Assembly (NCBI GenBank): GCA_020161845.1
Contig: JAIUNK010000008.1
Coordinates: 62,001 to 126,000, forward strand
Length of the DNA: 64,000 bases
Origin: Actinomycetota bacterium
GTDB lineage: Bacteria > Actinomycetota > Actinomycetes > Actinomycetales > Dermatophilaceae
Direction: 5' to 3'
The position numbers were made by a program, and so were the translations under genes. Positions within the stretch are counted from its first letter, which is position 1. Each line of letters starts with the position of its first letter. Below the pieces are notes generated by a model that searched no databases, was not told where the DNA came from, and saw only the letters and a program-made list of their open reading frames with translations. Shown one piece after another: positions 47,786-57,148 of this stretch.

Positions 47786-49377
47786 TGAAGAGCGTCGATT
47801 GGCTGACCGTCATGATGGTCGTCCCGCTGGTCGGGGCGCTCGTCGTGGCGTTCCTTCCCAAGGGCGGCGGTCGGCCGGCCCGGCCGGTGGCCCTGGGTGT
47901 CTCGCTCCTCGTCCTGGTCGGCGCGCTGATCGCCTGGCTCGGGGTCTATGACACCGGCTCCACGGAGCAGTTCCAGCTGAAGGCCACCCACGAGTGGATC
48001 CCGCAGTGGGGGATCAGCTATGCCCTCGGCGTCGACGGCATGGCGCTGGCGATGATCGTGATGTCGGCGATCCTCGTGCCCATCTGCATCCTTGCCGCCT
48101 GGGACGACATGCCCGCCGACGGCACCCGCGACAACGGCTACTTCGCCTGGATCCTGGTGCTCGAGGCCTTCATGATCGGCGTCTTCGCCGCCGTCGATGT
48201 CTTCCTGTTCTACGTCTTCTTCGAGGCGATGCTGATCCCGGTGTACTTCCTGATCGCCTCGTACGGCGTGGGGGCGCAGCGGCGCCGGGCGGCGCTGAAG
48301 TTCCTGCTGTTCTCGCTCGCCGGCGGCCTCGTGATGCTGGCTGCGGTCATCGGCGTCTACGTGCAGGGACAGGGCGGCTCCACCGGCTTCCTGGTCAGCT
48401 CGCTGACCGGCCTGCAGATGGACGCGACCACGGAGCGACTGCTCTTCCTCGGCTTCTTCATCGCGTTCGCGATCAAGGCCCCGATGGTCCCGCTGCACAC
48501 CTGGCTGCCGGATGCGGCCGAGGCGGCGACCCCCGCGACCAGCACACTGCTCGTCGGCGTGCTCGACAAGGTGGGCACCTTCGGAATGATCCGGTTCTGC
48601 CTGCAGCTGTTCCCGAACGCCAGCCAGTGGGCCACCCCGGTCGTCATCGCCCTGGCGCTGCTGTCGATCGTCTACGGCGGTCTGGCCGCCATCGGGCAGC
48701 AGCACATGATGCGCCTGGTGGCGTTCACCTCGGTGAGCCACTTCGGGTTCATCGTGCTGGGCATCTTCGCGTTCACCCGGATGGGCGGCCAGGGCAGCGT
48801 GCTCTACATGCTCAACCACGGATTCGCCACCGCCGGACTGTTCCTCATCGCGGGCATGCTGATCGCCCGGCACGGCAGCCCGTTCATCCGGGATTACGGC
48901 GGCTGGCAGCGGGTCACGCCGCTGCTCGCGGGCAGCTTCCTCGTCTCCGGCCTGGCCGGGCTGGCCCTTCCGGGCCTGTCCAGCTTCGTCTCGGAGTTCC
49001 TGGTGATGATGGGCACGTTCCAGCGCTATCCGCTGGTGGCGGCCGTCTCCTCGACCGGCATCATCCTTGCCGCGCTCTACATCCTGCTCTGGTATCAGCG
49101 GGTCTTCACCGGGCCTGCGCCGGGCACTCGGGTCGTGGACCGGGACGGCGCCGTGGTCACCGAGGACGACCCGGCCAGGCCAGCCCTGCGGATCCCGGAC
49201 CTGGTCTCCCGCGAGCGCCTCGTCGTGGCCCCGTTGATCGCGCTGTTCGTCCTGCTGGGCTGCTACCCCAATGTCGCCCTGCACGTGATCAACCCGGCCA
49301 TCGAGAAGACCCTGTCCATCGTCGGTGTGCAGGACCCGGCCCCCAGCGCGGGGACCGCTGAGGGGAGTGCGAAGTGA
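47785..49377 (+). CDS. nuoM: NADH-quinone oxidoreductase subunit M
   Basis: A 530-residue antiporter-like subunit, the second proton pump, with about 14 helices. The key Glu is in VFFEAMLIPVYFLI, and the pumping Lys/His elements in FFIAFAIKAPMVPLHTWLPDAAEAA, TSTLLVGVLDKVGTFGMIRF and MMRLVAFTSVSHFGFIVLGIFA. A short hydrophilic tail ends the protein. ATG overlaps the nuoL stop by one base; the end overlaps nuoN. Confidence 0.97.
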   Translation: MKSVDWLTVMMVVPLVGALVVAFLPKGGGRPARPVALGVSLLVLVGALIAWLGVYDTGSTEQFQLKATHEWIPQWGISYALGVDGMALAMIVMSAILVPICILAAWDDMPADGTRDNGYFAWILVLEAFMIGVFAAVDVFLFYVFFEAMLIPVYFLIASYGVGAQRRRAALKFLLFSLAGGLVMLAAVIGVYVQGQGGSTGFLVSSLTGLQMDATTERLLFLGFFIAFAIKAPMVPLHTWLPDAAEAATPATSTLLVGVLDKVGTFGMIRFCLQLFPNASQWATPVVIALALLSIVYGGLAAIGQQHMMRLVAFTSVSHFGFIVLGIFAFTRMGGQGSVLYMLNHGFATAGLFLIAGMLIARHGSPFIRDYGGWQRVTPLLAGSFLVSGLAGLALPGLSSFVSEFLVMMGTFQRYPLVAAVSSTGIILAALYILLWYQRVFTGPAPGTRVVDRDGAVVTEDDPARPALRIPDLVSRERLVVAPLIALFVLLGCYPNVALHVINPAIEKTLSIVGVQDPAPSAGTAEGSAK

Positions 49378-50978
49378 GTGCGGTCATCCCGGCGGTCGCC
49401 CAGATGGACATCTCGGCGGCTGCGCCGTTCACCAAGGTCGAGATCTCCTATGCCGCGATCGCGCCCATGCTCGTGGTCTTCGGTGGCGCCCTGGTCGGCG
49501 TCCTCGTCGAGGCCTTCGCGGCCCGTCGGGGCCGGCACGAGACCCAGATCGGCGTCGTGGTGGTCACCCTGCTGGGAGCGCTCGCTGCGCTGGTGTTCCT
49601 GGCCCGGCCCAACCAGACCTCGACCATGGCCGGTGCGGTCGTCATCGACGGGGTGGCGCTGTTCCTGCAGGGCCTGCTCGTGGTCCTGTCGCTCGTCTCG
49701 ATCCTGATCATGGGCGACCGGCTCTCGGGCCGGACGGCCGATGCCTTCACGCCGTCGGGTTCGGCGATCCCCGGCAGCAAGCAGGAGGAGATCGCCCAGC
49801 GCCTGGGTGCCTCCACCACCGAGGCGTTCCCGCTGGCCCTGTTCGCCACGGCCGGGATGATGATGTTCGTCTCCGCGGGCGACCTGCTCACGATGTTCGT
49901 GGCGCTGGAGGTGCTCTCGCTGCCGCTGTACGTGCTGACGGCGCTGTCCCGGCGGCGCCGGCTGCTGAGCCAGGAGGCGGCGCTGAAGTACTTCCTGCTG
50001 GGATCCTTCAGCTCGGCCTTCTTCCTGTTCGGTGCAGCGCTGCTGTACGGCTTCGCGGGCACGATCTCGCTGTCGGGGATCGCCGCCGCGGTGGGTCGCA
50101 CGGACAACCCGGGCCTGCTGGTCCCGGGCACCCTGTTCGTTCTGTTCGGGGTGCTGTTCAAGATCGGCGCCTGGCCGTTCCACAGCTGGGTGCCGGACGT
50201 CTACCAGGGCGCCCCCACCCCCGTCACCGGATTCATGGCCGCCTGCACCAAGGTGGCGGCCTTCGGTGCGCTGCTGCGGCTGGTGTACGTCGGGATCGGT
50301 GCGACCCGATGGGACTGGTCCGCCGCCCTGTGGGTGGTGGCCGGCCTCACCATGATCGTCGGCTCGGTCCTCACCGTCACCCAGACCGACATCAAGCGGC
50401 TGCTCGCCTACTCCTCGATCGCCCACGCGGGATTCATCCTCGTCGGCTTCCTGGCCTTCGATCGCAGCGGCGTCAACGGCGTGCTCTTCTACCTGGCGGC
50501 ATACGGCTTCACCACCGTCGCGGCCTTCGGAATGTCCTTCCTGGTTCGCGACGGCGGCACCGAGGCCACCTCGCTGACGCAGTGGACCGGGCTGGGCCGC
50601 CGGCACCCCAAGTTCGCGGCGGTCTTCTTCGTGCTGCTGCTGGCGTTCGCCGGCATTCCGTTGACCAGCGGATTCACGGCTAAGGTCGCCGCCTTCGTGC
50701 CGGCCGTGGCGCACGGTGGGGCGGCCGGTGCTGTCCTGGTGGTGATCGGCGTGCTGTGCAGCCTGATCACGGCGTACGCGTACTTCCGGGTGGCGGGGCT
50801 GATGTTCCGTTCCCCGGAGCGGGGCGAGGGCTCCTCGGCCGGGGTGGTGGAGGTCGTCACGCCCTCCACCGTGACCACCTTCGCGCTGGCCATCGGCGTG
50901 GTCGTCACGCTGGTCCTGGGCGTCTTCCCCGCGCCACTGCTGAACGTCTTCGATACGACCACGCAGTTCCTGCCATGA
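49374..50978 (+). CDS. nuoN: NADH-quinone oxidoreductase subunit N
   Basis: A 534-residue antiporter-like subunit, closing the three-pump membrane arm. The key acidic site is in MFVALEVLSLPLYVL, and QEAALKYFLLGSFSSAFFLFG, FKIGAWPFHSWVPDVYQGAPTPVTGFMA and TQTDIKRLLAYSSIAHAGFILV carry the Lys and His residues. GTG start overlaps nuoM; its stop overlaps the ATG of the polyprenyl synthase, so a quinone side-chain enzyme is translationally coupled to the last complex I subunit. Confidence 0.97.
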   Translation: MSAVIPAVAQMDISAAAPFTKVEISYAAIAPMLVVFGGALVGVLVEAFAARRGRHETQIGVVVVTLLGALAALVFLARPNQTSTMAGAVVIDGVALFLQGLLVVLSLVSILIMGDRLSGRTADAFTPSGSAIPGSKQEEIAQRLGASTTEAFPLALFATAGMMMFVSAGDLLTMFVALEVLSLPLYVLTALSRRRRLLSQEAALKYFLLGSFSSAFFLFGAALLYGFAGTISLSGIAAAVGRTDNPGLLVPGTLFVLFGVLFKIGAWPFHSWVPDVYQGAPTPVTGFMAACTKVAAFGALLRLVYVGIGATRWDWSAALWVVAGLTMIVGSVLTVTQTDIKRLLAYSSIAHAGFILVGFLAFDRSGVNGVLFYLAAYGFTTVAAFGMSFLVRDGGTEATSLTQWTGLGRRHPKFAAVFFVLLLAFAGIPLTSGFTAKVAAFVPAVAHGGAAGAVLVVIGVLCSLITAYAYFRVAGLMFRSPERGEGSSAGVVEVVTPSTVTTFALAIGVVVTLVLGVFPAPLLNVFDTTTQFLP

Positions 50979-51976
50979 CGGGGAACCCCCCGCTGGCACT
51001 ACCCGACGTCGAGCCCGGCCTCGCAGGCAGCCTGCAGGCCGGGCTCGCGGCGGTCGAGGATTACCTGCGGCGCCGGGTCGACCATGACGATCCGTTCGTC
51101 GCCGAGGCGAGTGGCCACCTGCTGGCCGCGGGAGGCAAGCGATTCCGGCCGGTGCTGACGCTGCTGGCGGCGCACCTGGGCCGCGGCGTGAGCGAGCAGG
51201 TCATCGCGGCCGCCGCGGCGGTGGAACTGACTCACCTGGCCTCGCTGTATCACGACGATGTGATGGACGAGGCGCTCGTCCGTCGTCACGTGCCCAGCGC
51301 CAATGCGGCGTACGGCAATTCCACCGCCATCCTCGTCGGCGACCTGCTCTTCGGGACCGCCAGCTCCATCGTCGCCGACCTGGGGCCGGACGCCGTGAAG
51401 ATCCAGGCCGAGACGTTCGTTCGGCTGTGTGCCGGGCAGATCCGCGACGCCCGACCGGGCCCGCCGGGTCAGGACGGCGTCGACTACTACCTCGGGGTCC
51501 TGGCCGACAAGACGGGGGTGTTGATCGCGACGGCGGCGCGGTATGGGGCCATGTTCTCCGGCTGCGACGAGGCCACCGTGGAGATCATGCGGGGTTACGG
51601 CGAGCGGCTGGGCATGGCCTTCCAGCTGGCCGACGACCTGTTGGACATCGCCTCGGAGGGGCAGACCTCCGGGAAGATGCCGGGCACGGACCTGCGCGAA
51701 GGGGTGGCGACGCTGCCCGTGCTCTATGTACGGCGGGCGGCGCGGGCCACCGACGCCGAACTGCTGGAGCTGCTCGGTCGGGACCTGCGCGACGACGACG
51801 CCGGGGTGGCCCGCGCGCTGGAGCTGTTGCGCGCTCATCCGGCGTTGCAGGAGGCTCGGGCGACCACCCGCGCGGTGGCCCAGGAAGCTCGGGATCTGTT
51901 GCGGCCGTTGGGAATCGGGCCGGCGGTCCGGGCCCTCGACGGGCTCGCCGCGGGGGTCGCGGACCGCAACGCCTGA
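50975..51976 (+). CDS. all-trans polyprenyl diphosphate synthase (probable menaquinone side-chain synthase)
   Basis: A 333-residue E-prenyltransferase. GGKRFRPVLTLLAAHLG, the first Asp-rich motif LYHDDVMDEALVRR (DDxxD, about 89-97), GDLLFGTAS and the second Asp-rich motif FQLADDLLDI with the following TSGKMPGTDLREGVATLPVLY are classical. Residues before the first DD are small or medium, consistent with a long-chain product. It overlaps nuoN by four bases and lies near menG/menJ, the place of grcC1 (Rv0562) in M. tuberculosis, so it most likely makes the menaquinone tail; chain length cannot be read from the sequence. Confidence 0.9.
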   Translation: MTGNPPLALPDVEPGLAGSLQAGLAAVEDYLRRRVDHDDPFVAEASGHLLAAGGKRFRPVLTLLAAHLGRGVSEQVIAAAAAVELTHLASLYHDDVMDEALVRRHVPSANAAYGNSTAILVGDLLFGTASSIVADLGPDAVKIQAETFVRLCAGQIRDARPGPPGQDGVDYYLGVLADKTGVLIATAARYGAMFSGCDEATVEIMRGYGERLGMAFQLADDLLDIASEGQTSGKMPGTDLREGVATLPVLYVRRAARATDAELLELLGRDLRDDDAGVARALELLRAHPALQEARATTRAVAQEARDLLRPLGIGPAVRALDGLAAGVADRNA

Positions 51977-52297
51977 GCCGAACGGTCGGTCTGACGGGGT
52001 GTGCGCACGAGCTGACCTGTGGCTCAGAGATATGTCAGCCGTCCGGCGCTTGAGCCGGCCGTCTTGAACGGCGACCGAGTACGATGTACCCGACCTGACG
52101 GGCTGGATCTGCCGGCTCGCGGGCCCGCTCCTGGCCGACCAAAGTTGGACGAAAGACCATGTTGCGCATCGCAATTGCGCACAGGTCCCGGACTCTCCCG
52201 CTCGGCGAGGCGCACGCTTTCATAATGTGCACTGTCGGTTAAGGTGGGGGCGGCGCGGGAAGGCCCGCGTTGTGAGTCATGGTCCTGAGGTGGTCTT
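51977..52297. promoter_or_regulatory. 321-base gap before the TetR gene: hairpin and candidate operator
   Basis: No gene is evident. A hairpin with arms CCGGC/GCCGG near 52045-52060 may end the nuo transcript. The palindrome TTGCGCATCGCAA (52162-52174; arms TTGCG/CGCAA), directly followed by TTGCGCA, is a candidate operator for the regulator downstream. CATAAT at 52221-52226 is a possible -10 but no good -35 is seen. The stretch is less GC-rich than the coding sequence around it, as expected of a promoter region. Confidence 0.4.
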
Positions 52298-52933
52298 ATG
52301 TCGCGAGTTCCGGCCGATCAGCGTCGCGAGCAGCTCATCGAGGCGACGATCGAACTGGCCATTCGCGAAGGTCTTGCGGCAGCCTCGGTGCGCCGTATCG
52401 CGGATGAGGCGAATGTATCGCTCGGCGTCGTGCACTACTGCTTCAGCAGCAAAGAGGCACTGCTCAACGCCGTCGCCGAATCGTTCATCAAGCCGATCCT
52501 CAACGCGGTGAATGCGGTCCTCGACGACCACCGCGGCACGTTCGAGGAGAAGACCTTCGACGCGTTCAAGGCGTTCTGGGACCACACCCAGACCCAGCCG
52601 GGTCGCCAGCTGCTCTCCTACGAGTTGGCCGCCTGGTCCATCCGCGGCGACGGGGAGTCGGCACGCCTGCTCTACAAGACCTATCTCGACGCCATCGAGC
52701 AGATGATCACCGAGGAGATGGGGATTCGGGGCTCCGAGGGCCTGCCCACCCGGACGCTGGCTCGCATGGTGCTGGCGGTCTGCGACGGGGTCATGCTCAG
52801 CTGGCTCGTCGACCATGACGACGAGGCCACCTTCGACGTCCTCCAAGGCTTCATCGGCGTCCTGCTTGCCGTGGTCGAGCAGGCCCGCGGCGCCGGCTTC
52901 GTGACGGTTGCGGAGCCGCAGCCGGTCTCCTGA
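52298..52933 (+). CDS. TetR/AcrR family transcriptional regulator (BetI-like)
   Basis: A 211-residue regulator. Residues 8-55 form the DNA-binding domain: RREQLIEATIELAIREGLAAASVRRIADEANVSLGVVHYCFSSKEALLNAV (in order), with the recognition helix around NVSLGVVHYCF. The ligand-binding C-terminal domain has BetI/TetR_C-like features (KAFWDHTQTQPGRQLLSYELAAW, ARMVLAVCDGVMLSWLVDHD). The ligand and targets are unknown; a palindrome about 125 bases upstream could be its own site. The convergent rarD gene, separated by a hairpin, need not be its target. Confidence 0.9.
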   Translation: MSRVPADQRREQLIEATIELAIREGLAAASVRRIADEANVSLGVVHYCFSSKEALLNAVAESFIKPILNAVNAVLDDHRGTFEEKTFDAFKAFWDHTQTQPGRQLLSYELAAWSIRGDGESARLLYKTYLDAIEQMITEEMGIRGSEGLPTRTLARMVLAVCDGVMLSWLVDHDDEATFDVLQGFIGVLLAVVEQARGAGFVTVAEPQPVS

Positions 52934-52964
52934 CCGCGAAGTCTCCCCTGACCGCGACGTCCCG

Positions 52965-52995
52965 CTGACAGCGGCGGCGCCGACGCTGTTGTCAG
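52965..52995. terminator. hairpin between convergent tetR and rarD
   Basis: ACAGCG (52968-52973) and CGCTGT (52984-52989) form a stem, extended by CTGACA/TGTCAG (52965-52970 and 52990-52995). It fills the 62-base gap between the two convergent stops and could terminate both transcripts. Confidence 0.4.
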
Positions 52996-53922
52996 TCAGC
53001 GGTCGATGACGGCGCGCGCCCGCAGGCCCTGCCGGGTGATGTCGAGCACGAGCACCGCCAGGGCGAGCCAGACGATTCCGAACCCGACCCATCGGCCGGC
53101 CGACAGACGCTCCCCGAGCGCCAGGGCGCAGAGGAACTGCAGGACCGGCGCGACGAACTGCAGCAGACCGACCGTGACGAGGGTGACCCGGCGCGCGGCG
53201 GCGGCGAAGAGCAGCAGGGGCACGGCGGTCATCAGGCCGGTCGACGCGAGCAGGACGGCGTGCAGCCCGCCGTACCCCCCGAACGTCGCGGTGCCCTGCG
53301 TGCCCACCACGGCGAGCACGACGGCCGCGGCGGGCGCGAGCACCGCGGTTTCCCCGGTCAGGCTCTGCACGGCGGTGAGCCGGCCGCCGAGGCGATTCTT
53401 CACCAGCCCGTAGGTGCCGAACGAGAACGCCAGCAGCAGCGGGATCACCGGCACGGCGTGCGCCTCGACCGCCAGCACCACGGCTGCCACGGCGCCGATG
53501 GCGACGGCCGTCGCCTGCAGGGGGCGCAGCCGCTCGCGCAGCACGATCAGGCCGAGGCCGACGCTGACGAGCGGGTTGAGGAAGTAGCCCAGCGCGGCCT
53601 CGGTGATCCGACCGGTGGTCACCGCGATCAGATAGACGATCCAGTTCACCGAGATCAGCAGGCCCGCGAGCGTGACGGCGCCGAGCGTGCGGGGCCGGCG
53701 CATGGTGACCCAGAAGTCCGTCAGCCCGCGGCCGGCCGCGAGCACCACGAGGCAGCACAGCCCGGACCACAGGATCCGCTGCCCGAGGATCTCCACTGCC
53801 CCGGCGGGCTGAAGCGCCCGGATATAGAGCGGGAACGAGCCCCAGATGAGGTAGGCGGCCAATCCGAAGACGACCCCGCGGGCTCGCTCCCGTTCCTCGG
53901 CGTCGGCGCCGCCGACCGTCAC
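52996..53922 (-). CDS. rarD: RarD-like EamA-family transporter
   Basis: A 308-residue DMT-superfamily permease with ten predicted helices. It begins GVVFGLAAYLIWGSFPLYIRAL, typical of RarD, and has the internal motif NWIVYLIAVTTGRITEAALGYFLNPLVSVGLGLIVLRERL (in two blocks). RarD is linked to chloramphenicol sensitivity in Pseudomonas, but its substrate is unknown. The GTG at 53922 overlaps the korB stop (GTGA), so the gene is co-transcribed with korA-korB; an upstream ATG inside korB is less likely. Confidence 0.88.
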   Translation of the reverse strand: MTVGGADAEERERARGVVFGLAAYLIWGSFPLYIRALQPAGAVEILGQRILWSGLCCLVVLAAGRGLTDFWVTMRRPRTLGAVTLAGLLISVNWIVYLIAVTTGRITEAALGYFLNPLVSVGLGLIVLRERLRPLQATAVAIGAVAAVVLAVEAHAVPVIPLLLAFSFGTYGLVKNRLGGRLTAVQSLTGETAVLAPAAAVVLAVVGTQGTATFGGYGGLHAVLLASTGLMTAVPLLLFAAAARRVTLVTVGLLQFVAPVLQFLCALALGERLSAGRWVGFGIVWLALAVLVLDITRQGLRARAVIDR

Positions 53923-54992
53923 GAACCGTCGTCCTCCACGACCCATGGGTCGCGGCCGGCGAAGAGGTTGTTGAGGTCGTCGTCGGTGGGCCGACCGCCG
54001 GCCTCGATCGCGGCGTCGATCTGCGCGCGGACCTGGTCGTCGTACGCCGGGCGAGAGATGTCGCGGAACACCCCGACGGGGACGTGCGACATGTCGCCGG
54101 GGTCCATCCAGGCCAGGGTGAAGGCCCGGCTCGGGTCCGGATCGCGCGGGTCGTGGATGAGCACCTGCTCGTCCTGGACGGAGTCTCGGGGCACCAGCTC
54201 CAGGCCCCGGGTTCCGGAGATGACCGCCCGGTCGGCGGTGACCAGCGGCTGGCCCTCCTCCATGCGCAGCAGTCGGGCCTGGGCCTGTTCCGCGTCCCGC
54301 AGCACGTCGAACGCGCCGTCGTTGAAGATCGGGCAGTTCTGATAGATCTCGACGAAGGCCGCGCCCCGGTGCGCCGCAGCGGCCCGCAGAATCCCGGCCA
54401 GGTGGTCGCGGTCGGAGGCCATCGTGCGGGCCACGAAGGTCGCCTGGGAGCCCAGCGCGAGCGCGACGGGGTTGAACGGTGCGTCCAGGGAGCCCTGGGG
54501 GGAGGACTTCGTGACGATGCCGACCGGCGAGGTGGGCGAGTACTGCCCCTTGGTCAGCCCGTAGATCCTGTTGTTGAACATCAGGATCTTCAGGTTGACG
54601 TTGCGGCGCAGCGCGTGGATCAGGTGGTTGCCGCCGATCGAGAGGGCGTCGCCATCGCCGGTGACCACCCAGACCGACAGATCCTCGCGGGCCGTGGCCA
54701 GCCCGGTGGCGATCGCCGGGGCGCGGCCGTGGATGGAGTGCATGCCGTAGGCGTCCACGTAGTACGGGAAGCGCGAGCTGCAGCCGATGCCCGAGACGAC
54801 GGCGATGTTCTCGCGGCGGATCCCCAGCTCGGGCATGACGGCCTGGAAGGTGGCCAGGATGGCGTAGTCGCCGCAGCCCGGGCACCAGCGCACCTCTTGA
54901 TCGGAGGTGAAGTCCTTGCGGGTCAGGGTCTGACCCTCGGGGACGGTCGGTACGCCGTGCAGGCCGGGCAGGGGCAGGTCGACGGTGGTCAT
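53919..54992 (-). CDS. korB: 2-oxoglutarate:ferredoxin oxidoreductase, beta subunit
   Basis: A 357-residue ThDP-binding subunit. Cluster ligands are in VRWCPGCGDYAIL (Cys-x2-Cys), with other Cys in GIGCSSRFPYY and in NCPIFNDG. ThDP/Mg binding is shown by VTGDGDALSIGGNHLIHALRRNVNLKILMFNNRIYGLTKGQYSP (in two blocks). The last about 40 residues are an added tail. With KorA it decarboxylates 2-oxoglutarate to succinyl-CoA, reducing ferredoxin; it can work with, or instead of, the NAD-linked dehydrogenase. It starts one base after the korA stop. Confidence 0.95.
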   Translation of the reverse strand: MTTVDLPLPGLHGVPTVPEGQTLTRKDFTSDQEVRWCPGCGDYAILATFQAVMPELGIRRENIAVVSGIGCSSRFPYYVDAYGMHSIHGRAPAIATGLATAREDLSVWVVTGDGDALSIGGNHLIHALRRNVNLKILMFNNRIYGLTKGQYSPTSPVGIVTKSSPQGSLDAPFNPVALALGSQATFVARTMASDRDHLAGILRAAAAHRGAAFVEIYQNCPIFNDGAFDVLRDAEQAQARLLRMEEGQPLVTADRAVISGTRGLELVPRDSVQDEQVLIHDPRDPDPSRAFTLAWMDPGDMSHVPVGVFRDISRPAYDDQVRAQIDAAIEAGGRPTDDDLNNLFAGRDPWVVEDDGS

Positions 54993-54993
54993 C

Positions 54994-56913
54994 TCAGGAC
55001 TCCTGGGCTCCGGTGCGGACGGAATGCGGACCGTGCAGCTTGCGCATCTCGCCCTCGATCATCTCCCGGATCTGCAGCGGGACGAAGGGCAGGCCGCGGA
55101 CCTGGGTGAACGAGGCGATGTCGACGAGGAACTTCCCGCGCAGCACGAGCGCGAGCTGGCCGAGGTTCATCTCCGGCAGGACCACCCGGCGGTAGGAGCG
55201 CAGCACCTCGCCGGTGTTGTGCGGCAGCGGCGCGATGTGCCGCAGGTGCGCCTGGGCCACCTGCAGGCCGTCGCGGCGCATGTTGCGCACGGCGGCGGTG
55301 ATCGGTCCGTACGTCGAGCCCCACCCGATGACCAGCAGCTCGGCGGAGCCGCTGGGGTCATCGACCTCCAGGGGCGGGATGCCGTCGGCCATCTTCTCCA
55401 GCTTGGCCGCCCGCAGCAGCGTCATGGTCTCGTGGTTGGCGGAGTCGTAGCTGATCGCCCCGTGTCCGTCGGCCTTCTCGATGCCGCCGATGCGGTGCTC
55501 CAGGCCCGGGACGCCCGGCGGGGCCCACGGCCGGGCCAGCGTGATCTGGTCTCGGGCGTAGGGGTGGAACGTCGGCCGGCCGGCCGCATCGACGGCATTG
55601 GGGCCTGTCGCGAACGCCGGGTCGATCGGCGGCAGTTCCTTGATGTCGGGCAGGCGCCACGGCTCGGACCCGTTGGCGAGGTAGCCGTCGGTCAGCAGGA
55701 TGACCGGGTGGCGGTAGGTGATGGCCAGGCGGCAGGCCTCGTACGCCGCATCGAAGCAGTCCGTCGGCGACTTGGCCGCAATGACCGCCACCGGGGACTC
55801 GCCGTTGCGTCCGTAGAGCGCCTGCAGCAGGTCGGCCTGCTCGGTCTTGGTGGGCAGACCGGTCGAGGGGCCGCCGCGCTGGACGTCGACGACGACGAGC
55901 GGCAGCTCGGTGGAGACGGCCAGGCCGATGGCCTCGCTCTTCAGGCACAGCCCTGGACCGCTGGTCGTTGTCACGCCGAGGGAGCCGCCGAAGCTGGCGC
56001 CCAGGGCGATCCCGGCGCCGGCGATCTCGTCCTCGGCCTGGACCGTGGTCACGCCGTACCGCTTCATCCCGGACAAAACGTGCAGGATCTCCGACGCGGG
56101 GGTGATCGGGTAGGACCCCAGCAGCAGTTTCAGGCCGGCCCGGTGGGCGGCGGCGACGAGCCCGTATGCCGTGGCGGTGTTGCCGGTGACATTGCGGTAG
56201 CGGCCCGCGCGCATCGGCGCGGGCGCGACCTCGTAGCGCACGTCGAAGGCCTCGGTGGTCTCGCCGTAGCTCCAACCCGCCTCCAGCGCCTTGAGGTTGG
56301 CGGCCAGGATGTCCGGCTTCTTGGCGAACTTGCTCTTCAGGAAGTCCTTGGTGCCATCCAGATTGCGGCTGTACATCCACTCCAGCAGGCCCAGGGCGAA
56401 CATGTTCTTCGCCCGTTCCTTTTCCTTGCGGGACAGCGCGGAGTCGGCGAGCGCCTCGACGGTGACGCTGGTCAGCGGGACCGCGTGCAGCCGGTAGTCC
56501 TCCAGGCTGCCGTCGTCCAGCGGGCTGACCGCATAGCCGACCTTGGCGAGGTTGCGCTTGGTGAACTCATCGGAATCGGCCAGGATCACCCCGCCGCGCG
56601 GCAGGTCGCCGAGATTGGCCTTGAGGGCCGCCGGGTTCATCGCGACAAGCACATCGGGCGCGTCGCCGGGGGTCAGCACGTCGAAGCTGGCGAAGTGCAG
56701 CTGGAAGGAGCTCACGCCGTGCAGCGTGCCCTGCGGGGCGCGGATCTCGGCCGGATAGTTGGGCAGGGTGGCCAGGTCGTTGCCGAGTCCGGCCGTGTCC
56801 GAGGTGAACCGATCGCCGGTGAGCTGCATCCCGTCGCCGGAGTCACCCGCGAATCGGATGACGACGCGATCGACGGTGCGGACCTGGGTGGACTCGACGG
56901 TGTTCATGTTCAC
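54994..56913 (-). CDS. korA: 2-oxoglutarate:ferredoxin oxidoreductase, alpha subunit (fused gamma domain)
   Basis: A 639-residue protein with the gamma domain at the N-terminus (VVIRFAGDSGDGMQLTGDRF, about 17-36, to about 200) and the alpha Pyr domain after it (GNTATAYGLVAAAHRAGLKLLLGSYPITPASEIL, AEDEIAGAGIALGASFGG, TTTSGPGLCLKSEAIGLAV, DVQRGGPSTGLPTKTEQADLLQ). The C-terminal transketolase-like part has LLVIGWGSTYGPI. This gamma-alpha fusion is the actinobacterial KorA form. Start GTG 56913 or ATG 56907, after AGAGG. The upstream gap to htpX (56914-57148) is relatively AT-rich and must hold both divergent promoters. Confidence 0.95.
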   Translation of the reverse strand: MNMNTVESTQVRTVDRVVIRFAGDSGDGMQLTGDRFTSDTAGLGNDLATLPNYPAEIRAPQGTLHGVSSFQLHFASFDVLTPGDAPDVLVAMNPAALKANLGDLPRGGVILADSDEFTKRNLAKVGYAVSPLDDGSLEDYRLHAVPLTSVTVEALADSALSRKEKERAKNMFALGLLEWMYSRNLDGTKDFLKSKFAKKPDILAANLKALEAGWSYGETTEAFDVRYEVAPAPMRAGRYRNVTGNTATAYGLVAAAHRAGLKLLLGSYPITPASEILHVLSGMKRYGVTTVQAEDEIAGAGIALGASFGGSLGVTTTSGPGLCLKSEAIGLAVSTELPLVVVDVQRGGPSTGLPTKTEQADLLQALYGRNGESPVAVIAAKSPTDCFDAAYEACRLAITYRHPVILLTDGYLANGSEPWRLPDIKELPPIDPAFATGPNAVDAAGRPTFHPYARDQITLARPWAPPGVPGLEHRIGGIEKADGHGAISYDSANHETMTLLRAAKLEKMADGIPPLEVDDPSGSAELLVIGWGSTYGPITAAVRNMRRDGLQVAQAHLRHIAPLPHNTGEVLRSYRRVVLPEMNLGQLALVLRGKFLVDIASFTQVRGLPFVPLQIREMIEGEMRKLHGPHSVRTGAQES

Positions 56914-57148
56914 CGAACCTCTGCTGGCGGGCTGGCGTCGCGGATGGCGCCCGGACGGGGCTTCCCGAGACCAACCATCCTAGAGAAAGTCCCCGGGACC
57001 GAAGCGTTAGACCGAACTCTAGCCATAGTTACATGGACTCTTCTAGTAGTTGATCCGACATTTTCGCGACCCGGTGCCGTCTGCCTCCGTTGGGCCGGGT
57101 GATGGCCGCGGCGGGAACGGAATGAGGCGTCCTGGCGTTGCCCCGACT

